From Elusimicrobia bacterium CG08_land_8_20_14_0_20_59_10 (GTDB taxonomy: Bacteria; Elusimicrobiota; Elusimicrobia; Elusimicrobiales; UBA9959), in contig PEXO01000087.1 of NCBI GenBank assembly GCA_002779045.1, positions 1-19,782 on the forward strand: a DNA stretch of 19,782 nucleotides, in the 5' to 3' direction. This document shows, piece after piece, positions 14,738 to 19,782 of the stretch (the stretch's first letter is position 1; each line of letters begins with the position of its first letter). The notes under the pieces are model-generated. The model was given only the letters and a program-made list of their open reading frames with translations. It ran no database searches and was not told the origin of the DNA. The translations under genes were made by a program, and so were the position numbers.

Positions 14738-14766
14738 TCTATAAGAGACTGTGTTTGCGGTATCAA
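14738..14766 (-). promoter_or_regulatory. Candidate dnaN promoter
   Basis: On the minus strand TTGATA (14766-14761), a 17-base spacer and TATAGA (14743-14738) match the sigma-70 consensus at five of six positions each with ideal spacing. The -10 overlaps the AGAGGAG ribosome-binding site, so transcription would begin only about five bases before the ATG. Either dnaN has a near-leaderless transcript from here or the match is coincidental and dnaN is read from dnaA. Confidence 0.45.
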
Positions 14767-14850
14767 GGGTGTTTAAATCATTTGAAAAAGTTATTAACTG
14801 ACTGTTAGTTTTTGCTGACACTGCCGACAAAAAGTTCTTTTATCGAGAGA

Positions 14851-16203
14851 CTAGGCGGAGTTACTGACATTCTTTATCTTTGAGATCATCTGGTTCAGCG
14901 TTTCGTTGAAATAGGGATCGGTCTGCAGCAGCTGCCCTATTTTGTTCTTGGCGTACATGACAGTGGCGTGATCCCTGCCGAAAGCTTCCCCGATGTCTTT
15001 CAGGGTCATTTCCGTCAGGTTACAGGACAGGTACATGGCCACCTGGCGGGGAAAAGCCAGCGCTTCGCTTCTTTTTTTTACGCTGAAGTCCTTGAGCTCG
15101 AGATTGTATTTTTCGGCCACGATGTTCTTGATAAGGTCGGTGGTTATCTTTTTATCTTCCTGCTCCGGATCGTTCATGTGGTCTTTTATTATCTCTTTTA
15201 CGGCGTCTATGGACGGCTGTATCTTCATTCTGGAGAAGAAATTGCCGACAGTTATAAGGCAGCCTTCCAGTTCGCGTATGCTCTTTTTGACGTTCTCGGC
15301 TATAAAGGTGACGATGTCGTCCGGGATGTCGTATTTATGCTGGTCCCGTTTCTGCCTTAATATGGCTACCCTGGTCTCAAAATCAGGCAGCTTGATATCG
15401 GCCACCACGCCCTGCAGGAAACGCGAGATAAGGCGGTCTCCCATGGCCAGTTCGCGCGGGGGGCGGTCGGAGGTTATTACCACCTGCTTTTTTGATTCGA
15501 AAAGGGCGTTGAAGGTGTAGAAAAATTCCTCTTCGCTGCGGTCCTTGTCCACCAGGAACTGGATATCGTCCAGCAGCAGGCAGTCGAGTTTACGGTATTT
15601 ACTCCTGAATTGTTCCGCGCCCTCGGCCTTGCCTCGTACCGCGTCGATATATTCGTTAACGAAGTTTTCGCTGGCGGTGTAGAGTATGCGGGCCGACGGG
15701 TTTATTTTGAGTATGCCGTGAGCGATGGCGTGCAGCAGATGCGTTTTTCCAAGGCCGGGCGCGCTATAGATGAAAAGAGGGTTCTGTCCGGGGGTTTTGG
15801 CCACCCCTTCGGCCGAGGCGTAGGCGAAGCGGTTGGAGGCCCCGACAATGAAGCTTTCGAAGGTATAGTTCGGATTAAAAGAAAAATAATTCGCGGGAAG
15901 CGGTGCCGGCGCCGGGGGAGGAGGCGGCAGCGGCTGCGCCGCCGGGGTTACGGACATTGAATAATGTATTTTCAGGTCCGGGCCGGTGAACGGGCGCAGG
16001 AAGGAAAGTAGTTTTTCCTCGTAGCGTTCTTTAACGGTGTTATAAATTATCGAATCCGGAACCTCGAGCGTCAATGTGCCGTTTTCAATGAAAAGAGGCT
16101 TTATCGGGCGTATCCAAAGAGAGGCGGAGTCCGTGCCTATTTCAGACTCCAGTTCGTTTATGGCTTTCTGCCAGATTTCTTTGATATTTGTCGAGTTATC
16201 CAC
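14851..16203 (-). CDS. dnaA: Chromosomal replication initiator DnaA
   Basis: DnaA (450 residues) binds DnaA boxes at the origin and melts DNA there. Domain I is at 1-85 (IWQKAINELESEIG, FDS-type fold), a Pro-rich domain II linker at about 88-104, and the AAA+ domain from 105. Walker A SAPGLGKTH is at 147-155, Walker B LLLDDIQF at 209-216 and GDRLISRF with the arginine finger at 256-262. The DNA-binding domain IV has the signature GRDHATVMYAKNKI at 409-422. The start is GTG at 16203: an in-frame TAA occurs two codons upstream and no other start fits the domain I alignment. There is no clear Shine-Dalgarno, and the start codon lies inside a perfect DnaA box, which points to autoregulation. Confidence 0.97.
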   Translation of the reverse strand: MDNSTNIKEIWQKAINELESEIGTDSASLWIRPIKPLFIENGTLTLEVPDSIIYNTVKERYEEKLLSFLRPFTGPDLKIHYSMSVTPAAQPLPPPPPAPAPLPANYFSFNPNYTFESFIVGASNRFAYASAEGVAKTPGQNPLFIYSAPGLGKTHLLHAIAHGILKINPSARILYTASENFVNEYIDAVRGKAEGAEQFRSKYRKLDCLLLDDIQFLVDKDRSEEEFFYTFNALFESKKQVVITSDRPPRELAMGDRLISRFLQGVVADIKLPDFETRVAILRQKRDQHKYDIPDDIVTFIAENVKKSIRELEGCLITVGNFFSRMKIQPSIDAVKEIIKDHMNDPEQEDKKITTDLIKNIVAEKYNLELKDFSVKKRSEALAFPRQVAMYLSCNLTEMTLKDIGEAFGRDHATVMYAKNKIGQLLQTDPYFNETLNQMISKIKNVSNSA

Positions 16204-16215
16204 AAGTTATCCACA
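16196..16215 (+). promoter_or_regulatory. Two tandem DnaA boxes at the dnaA start
   Basis: TTATCCACA occurs at 16196-16204 and again at 16207-16215, both in the same orientation and 11 bp apart, one helical turn. Both match the consensus TTATNCACA exactly. The first box covers the GTG start codon of dnaA. Bound DnaA here could repress its own gene, help origin firing, or both. Confidence 0.9.
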
Positions 16216-16529
16216 TCTGTTAGTAGTTTTCCGTAAAACCAAAAGAAGTCTTGTTTTTTAGTGTCTTTTTGTGTTGGTAACTTATTTAAAACTGGTCTTA
16301 ACCGCAAGTTTATCTCAAAAAATTGTTACAAAAATGCTTCCAGGCTCCGACCTTAATATATGGTATTCAATTATGAAGGGATAGTCAATAATAAAAACGC
16401 GGATATATTTTCTTTTCTTTTTTTGAAAGTACCGTGCCTGAAAGCTTCTGTTCTACAGGCTTCCTGGAGCGGAATATCATGAATGTGTTCAAAAACAGCG
16501 AGGCCGGGGTTTAGAGCTTGCGTTGCAAC
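16204..16529. other. Candidate oriC region (gene-free, AT-richer)
   Basis: No gene is seen in this 326-base stretch. It holds the second DnaA box fully and the edge of the first, several A/T-rich tracts (for example around 16256-16271, 16288-16330 and 16389-16430) that could unwind, and a plausible dnaA promoter. It also holds an imperfect hairpin at 16442-16462 (AAGC and CTGT pairing with ACAG and GCTT around a two-base bulge). Position upstream of dnaA is the classic oriC site. Further DnaA boxes with good matches were not found, so the origin may be small or partly located elsewhere. Confidence 0.6.
16360..16388 (-). promoter_or_regulatory. Candidate dnaA promoter
   Basis: On the minus strand TTGACT (16388-16383) and TACCAT (16365-16360) are separated by exactly 17 bases; matches to consensus are five and four of six. 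This would give a 5' untranslated leader of about 150 bases that runs across both DnaA boxes. Supported by sequence pattern only. Confidence 0.4.
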
Positions 16530-17270
16530 TCACTCACCTGCAACATCATTATTCCCGGGCGGAGCGGTATTTTCATGCGCTTTAACGTGGTGCCTGTTAT
16601 GCCTTTTCTGTTCCGGCATATGTTCCTGCTTTTCCGGGAAGAAATTCGGGGTTTTTTCACGGTTTTCTATCCACTTTCTCAGGGAGTCCTCGCTGGTTAC
16701 GCAATAGGTTTCAGGCATGGTTAATACCGAAAGCTTTCCTTTCTTTATGCGCTCGGTCATGTTTTCGAGGGTTTTTCCGGATAAAAAGCCAGGGGCTTCA
16801 AGTATCTTCTGGTTCTGCTGCGTAAGCCCCAGCAGGTAGAAAGTGCCTTCCTGGGTGGGGCCAAGGGCCACGGTCTTATCGCTGACCGCCCCGAAAGCCT
16901 GCGAGAGCCACTCTTCCTTTAATTCAGGGGAGAGGTGATTGACGAGCAGGACCTTCTTGGCGCCGGTAAAGAACGCCAGCTGGAAAGCGTTGCGTATGCG
17001 TTCTTCCAGCGGTTTATTCTTATAGTCCAGGAACCCCGGGTCCTCCGGATCCAGCCAGGTAAGGTCCGGGTGCTGCTGCGTCTTCTCATAGGAGAGGATC
17101 AATATCGCGTCGTTGAAATTTTTCAGCGTTCTGTACGCTTCAAGCAGCAGGTCCCCGTTGACATGCGCGGCCCTTTCCGGGCCGAAGGCTGTCTTGAGCT
17201 CCCCGCTTATTTTTTCCTGCTCGGGCGGCTCCACCAGAAGTATAATACAGTTGTTCCTGTTCTTTGCCAT
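16530..17270 (-). CDS. DUF2064 (TIGR04282-like) transferase-like protein, degenerate
   Basis: A 246-residue protein resembling the DUF2064 group of GT-A-like transferases. The family frame is recognisable: N-terminal strand CIILLVEPPE, then FGPERAAHVNGDLLLEAYRT, LEERIRNAFQLAFFTGAKKV, and the two active-site blocks. Those blocks are altered. Where the family normally has GsDlP it reads VNHLSPEL (109-117), and where it normally has GPa.DGGyyLiGl it reads GPTQEGTFYLLGL (137-149). The acidic residue expected to hold metal and nucleotide in the first block is therefore absent, so catalysis is doubtful. The last 45 residues are polar and Pro/His-rich, without a family match. The start ATG has no strong Shine-Dalgarno; TATAAT at 17297-17292 lies just upstream and could be a -10 box. 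It is divergent from nadD and points toward the origin region. Confidence 0.7.
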   Translation of the reverse strand: MAKNRNNCIILLVEPPEQEKISGELKTAFGPERAAHVNGDLLLEAYRTLKNFNDAILILSYEKTQQHPDLTWLDPEDPGFLDYKNKPLEERIRNAFQLAFFTGAKKVLLVNHLSPELKEEWLSQAFGAVSDKTVALGPTQEGTFYLLGLTQQNQKILEAPGFLSGKTLENMTERIKKGKLSVLTMPETYCVTSEDSLRKWIENREKTPNFFPEKQEHMPEQKRHNRHHVKAHENTAPPGNNDVAGE

Positions 17271-17314
17271 ATTAAAAAAGCTTACCGATAAATTATATCA
17301 TACTGCGAAGGCAT

Positions 17315-17331
17315 CCCCGCCCGCAGCGGGG
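17315..17331. repeat. Small hairpin in the divergent intergenic region
   Basis: CCCCGC and GCGGGG, with loop CCGCA, form a six-base stem in the 72-base gap between the divergent DUF2064-like gene and nadD-yqeK. It ends four bases before the weak GAGG ahead of nadD, so it may modulate translation. It could equally be incidental in GC-rich DNA. Confidence 0.35.
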
Positions 17332-17342
17332 CCGCGAGGTAT

Positions 17343-18491
17343 ATGAAACAGGAAAAACCGGTGGTAATATACGGCGGAAGTTTCGATCCCCCGCACAAGG
17401 GGCATATAGCGCTGGCTTCGCAAGCGCTGCGCCGGCTGCGGCCGCGCGCCCTCTTTTTCGTGCCGGGTTTCCACACTCCGTTCAAGGACGCGAGGCCGGT
17501 CCCTTTCGGGGACCGGCTGGGGCTTCTCAAGGAAGCTTTGCGCGGGTCCGCACTGGCCGGACGCCCCGAAGTAGGGATAAGTTCTTTTGAGGCCCGGCGC
17601 CGCCGCGTGGTCTATACCTATGAAACCGTGGCGTATTTTAAAAAAAGATACCCGCGTTCCCGGCTGTATCTCCTTATAGGTTCCGACTGCCTCGCCGCGT
17701 TCAAAAGCTGGAAGCGCTGGCCCGGGATCCTGCGCGGCGCCGTTCTGCTCGCCGGCCGGCGCCCCGGCTTCACCCTTAAGACAAAAGAAAAGGTCCCCTT
17801 CCTGCCGCTTGAAGGGACCTTTCCGCGCGCGGCCTCCAGCGACCTGCGCGGACGGCTTTTTCTAGGTGAACGGCCCGCGGAAATGCAGCGCGGGGTGCGG
17901 GCCCTGATAGAAAAAAAAGGGCTTTACCTGTCCCGGGAGCGTGCTCTCTTGAAAAAGCGGCTTTCCGCGCGGCGCTACAGGCATTCGCTGGAGACGGCGC
18001 GCCTGGCGCTTGAACTCGCTCCGGGGCTGGGCATTCCGCCGCAGAAAGCGGCCCTGGCCGGATTGCTGCACGACTGCGCCAGGGAGCTTGCGCCGCGAAG
18101 GCTGCGGAGCCTGGCCCTGAAGGCCCGCACACCGGGTATGCTTTACAGGGCCGCGGCCGGTGAGGCGCCGGTACTGCTCCACGCCTGGGCCGGGGCGGCC
18201 GCGGCCCGCGCCGTGTTCGGCGTGGACGACAGGGAAGTGCTGGAGGCGATAGCGCTTCACGCCACGGGCGCGCCCGGGATGGGCGCCCTTTCGCGGCTGG
18301 TGTATGTCTGCGACCTGGCCGAGGAAGGAAGGGAATTCCGCGAGGCCGGGCTGGTGAGGGAACTGGCCCGGCGCGATTTCGGGGCGGCTTTGCGCGCGGC
18401 CAATTATGTTAAACTTTCGCATGCGTTCTCGTGCGGAGGCTGGGTGCACCCGCTGAGCGTATCGCTATGGAACAGTCTTCAGGAAAAATAG
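17343..18491 (+). CDS. nadD: NadD-YqeK fusion: nicotinate-nucleotide adenylyltransferase + HD hydrolase
   Basis: A 382-residue two-domain protein. Residues 1-195 are NadD, which joins nicotinate mononucleotide and ATP to make deamido-NAD: GGSFDPPHKGH (11-21) is the nucleotidyltransferase motif, LLIGSDCLAAFKSWKRW (110-126) binds substrate, and SSDLRGR (165-171) stands in for the ISSTxIR motif. Residues about 205-382 are a YqeK-type HD domain: H214 in RYRHSLETA, HD at 243-244, H280, H306 in HATGAPGM and D324 in YVCDLAE. YqeK proteins split diadenosine tetraphosphate symmetrically. The two activities are usually separate neighbouring genes (nadD then yqeK); here one uninterrupted frame covers both. 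The ATG has only a closely spaced GAGG. Its 3' end overlaps the next gene by 25 bases. Confidence 0.92.
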   Translation: MKQEKPVVIYGGSFDPPHKGHIALASQALRRLRPRALFFVPGFHTPFKDARPVPFGDRLGLLKEALRGSALAGRPEVGISSFEARRRRVVYTYETVAYFKKRYPRSRLYLLIGSDCLAAFKSWKRWPGILRGAVLLAGRRPGFTLKTKEKVPFLPLEGTFPRAASSDLRGRLFLGERPAEMQRGVRALIEKKGLYLSRERALLKKRLSARRYRHSLETARLALELAPGLGIPPQKAALAGLLHDCARELAPRRLRSLALKARTPGMLYRAAAGEAPVLLHAWAGAAAARAVFGVDDREVLEAIALHATGAPGMGALSRLVYVCDLAEEGREFREAGLVRELARRDFGAALRAANYVKLSHAFSCGGWVHPLSVSLWNSLQEK

Positions 18492-19333
18492 AAAAGCTGA
18501 TGCTGGCGGCCGGGCTGGCGGCGGCGCTGGCGCTGAGCGCCGCGCAGCGGTTTTCCCCGGCCGCGGCGGCGCTGGGTGAAGGGCGCGACCTGCGGCTTGT
18601 GCTGCTGGCGGAGCGCGCGCCCCTGCTGCTGATCTATCACCCGGTCTCTTCCACCGTGAACGCGGTGTCTTTCCCCCGGGTAAAAACCGGGAGGGGCGGA
18701 TCCGGCTATCAGCGGGCCGGCGAGCTTTCGGCCCTGGCGGCCGGGCCGGGGCTCGGCGCGCCAGGGGAGATCCTTTATATTTCGCTGTCGTCGGCGCCCG
18801 ACCTGGGCGCGCTCTGGAGCGTGCTGAACGGCTGGCGTTCGTCGCCTGCCAAGCTGGCCGCGGCCGCTGTTTGGGCTGCGCGGCTGCGCCCGGGGGGCCG
18901 CACGAATATTTCCGCCTTCGATCTTTTCACGATATTTTCGGAGTTGTCCAGGCTCAGTTCCTCGGATTTCATCCTTACGGAAATATCCCGCTCCGCCGGT
19001 CCCGCCGCCGCGGTAAGCGCTGAGCAGGCCGGTCCCCGGCCGGCGGTGCGGGTGGAGGTTTTTAACGCCTCCGGCAGGAATAAACTGGCCGCCCGCGCGG
19101 CAAAACACCTCAGGGCCGCGGGTTTTGACGTGCTGACGGTCTCATCCTATGCTAAAATTGAAAAGCATACCGTGATACACTGTTTTTCCAGCGACACGGA
19201 ACCGGCGCGCAGGCTGCGCGCAGCGCTGGGGCTGGAAGAGCTGGAAATACGCGTGAAAGCCGCGCGCAAGAGCGTGGCTGCGGTAGCGGTGATACTGGGG
19301 ACCGATTTTAACGACGGGTCCCTTGAAAAATAG
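18467..19333 (+). CDS. Membrane-anchored LytR_C-domain protein
   Basis: A 288-residue protein with one membrane segment at about 9-27. The C-terminal 193-281 is a LytR_C domain: VRVEVFNASGRNKLAARAAK, LRAAGFDVLTV, a variable loop, ARRLRAALGLEELEI and VAVILGTDF. Residues about 40-72 (LRLVLLAERAPLLLIYHPVS then NAVSFPR) look like the opening strands of an LCP (LytR-CpsA-Psr) phosphotransferase domain. The PRD and later Arg motifs needed for catalysis are not seen, so it is probably non-catalytic. LytR_C genes commonly sit beside nadD, yqeK and rsfS; rsfS is not in the window. I chose ATG 18467, overlapping nadD-yqeK by 25 bases. GTG at 18431 would extend the overlap, and neither has a strong Shine-Dalgarno. 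Role in envelope assembly is inferred from the domain. Confidence 0.75.
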   Translation: MEQSSGKIEKLMLAAGLAAALALSAAQRFSPAAAALGEGRDLRLVLLAERAPLLLIYHPVSSTVNAVSFPRVKTGRGGSGYQRAGELSALAAGPGLGAPGEILYISLSSAPDLGALWSVLNGWRSSPAKLAAAAVWAARLRPGGRTNISAFDLFTIFSELSRLSSSDFILTEISRSAGPAAAVSAEQAGPRPAVRVEVFNASGRNKLAARAAKHLRAAGFDVLTVSSYAKIEKHTVIHCFSSDTEPARRLRAALGLEELEIRVKAARKSVAAVAVILGTDFNDGSLEK

Positions 19334-19356
19334 AAGCTAAGCAGCCGGGAGGAAGC

Positions 19357-19782
19357 ATGGCCGACATGGTAACGATCCTAAAGACCGCAGTTCAACAGGG
19401 CTCCAGCGACATCCATATCTGCGTGAACAAGCCGCCTATGATGAGGCTTAACGGCCAGATGGTCCCTGTGGCCGAGGGCCTGGCGCCGCTTACAGCGGAG
19501 CAGTCCAAAGCGCTCATCTACTCCACGCTTTACGACGAACAGCGCGCCAAGTTCGAGAACGACTGGGAGCTGGACTGTTCCTTCGCGGTTACGGGCATTT
19601 CCCGCTTCCGCCTCAATGTTCTCGTGGCCCGCAACGGCATCGAGGCCGTGATGCGCGTGATCCCTGCCGTGATCCCCACCCCGGAGCAGCTGTCCCTGGC
19701 GCCGGCGATAGTAAATTTCTCGGCGCTGCCTAAGGGATTGGTGCTGGGGACCGGCCCGACGGGCTCCGGTAAGTCCACAACG
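19357..19782 (+). CDS. pilT: Type IV pilus retraction ATPase PilT, partial
   Basis: The first 142 codons of a PilT-family secretion ATPase, cut by the window end. The N-terminal PAS-like domain motif SSDIHICVNKPPMMRLNG (17-33) is diagnostic of the PilT/GspE family. The linker FRLNVLVARNGIEAVMRVIP is followed by LPKGLVLGTGPTGSGKSTT, with Walker A GPTGSGKS at 133-140. PilT hexamers hydrolyse ATP to pull type IV pili back. The spacing of motifs from a short N-terminus fits PilT rather than the longer PilB. GGGAGGA lies about six bases before the ATG. It is 23 bases after the LytR_C gene on the same strand and may share its transcript. Confidence 0.9.
   Translation, partial: MADMVTILKTAVQQGSSDIHICVNKPPMMRLNGQMVPVAEGLAPLTAEQSKALIYSTLYDEQRAKFENDWELDCSFAVTGISRFRLNVLVARNGIEAVMRVIPAVIPTPEQLSLAPAIVNFSALPKGLVLGTGPTGSGKSTT

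Noticed and set aside
16216..16230. TTAGTAG after the second DnaA box as a DnaA-trio element
   Set aside because: The orientation is opposite to the known trio arrangement (box followed by CTACTA-type triplets on the same strand) and only two repeats are present.
16463..16472. CCTGGAGCGG near the origin, also present on the minus strand at the IS end
   Set aside because: Ten shared bases in GC-rich DNA can arise by chance, and the flanking sequences do not match, so it is not taken as an IS remnant.
1..19782. CRISPR array, tRNA or rRNA genes
   Set aside because: No regularly spaced direct repeats and no cloverleaf or rRNA-like stretches were seen while reading either strand.

Overview
The window is about 19.8 kb of a GC-rich bacterial chromosome around the replication-initiation genes. 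Gene content and codon habits (frequent ATA and AGG in GC-rich genes, DUF721/DciA between dnaN and gyrB, a GyrB with the long Gram-negative-type insertion, a PilT ATPase) suggest a Gram-negative, perhaps deep-branching lineage such as Elusimicrobiota. That placement is inference; no rRNA or clade marker is present.

Left part (1-2190): a partial ISL3-family transposase on the minus strand enters from the window edge. Its promoter-proximal end is near 870, and its ribosome-binding site lies inside an inverted repeat. Then come a secreted low-complexity protein with a CsgG/LpoB-like C-terminal segment and a perfect AT-rich 22-bp palindrome.

Centre-left (2191-6851): a compact plus-strand operon of a signal-anchored TPR-like protein, a 46-residue Cys-rich peptide, a PqqD-like/radical SAM/SPASM enzyme, an ABC ATPase and two ABC-2-type membrane proteins. 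The last four genes overlap one another by 4 to 17 bases. The peptide has a short acidic leader, four cysteines spaced CxxCxxCxxC and a hydrophobic Ala/Val tail. This is the sactipeptide layout and matches the cysteine spacing of thurincin H. I read the operon as a complete sactipeptide-type RiPP make-and-export system, and it is the most interesting object in the window. Two GC-rich hairpins separate the peptide gene from its modifying enzyme.

Centre (6880-16203): a minus-strand block reads dnaA, dnaN, a short DUF721/DciA-like gene, gyrB, gyrA and a polytopic membrane glycosyltransferase-like gene. recF is absent from its usual place. A long imperfect inverted repeat lies between gyrB and gyrA.

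Origin candidate (16204-16529): a gene-free, AT-richer stretch upstream of dnaA. Two perfect DnaA boxes are 11 bp apart, one of them covering the dnaA start codon, and there is a plausible dnaA promoter.

Right part (16530-19782): a degenerate DUF2064 (glycosyltransferase-like) gene on minus, then a plus-strand run of a NadD-YqeK fusion, a membrane-anchored LytR_C-domain protein, and the first 142 codons of pilT running off the edge.
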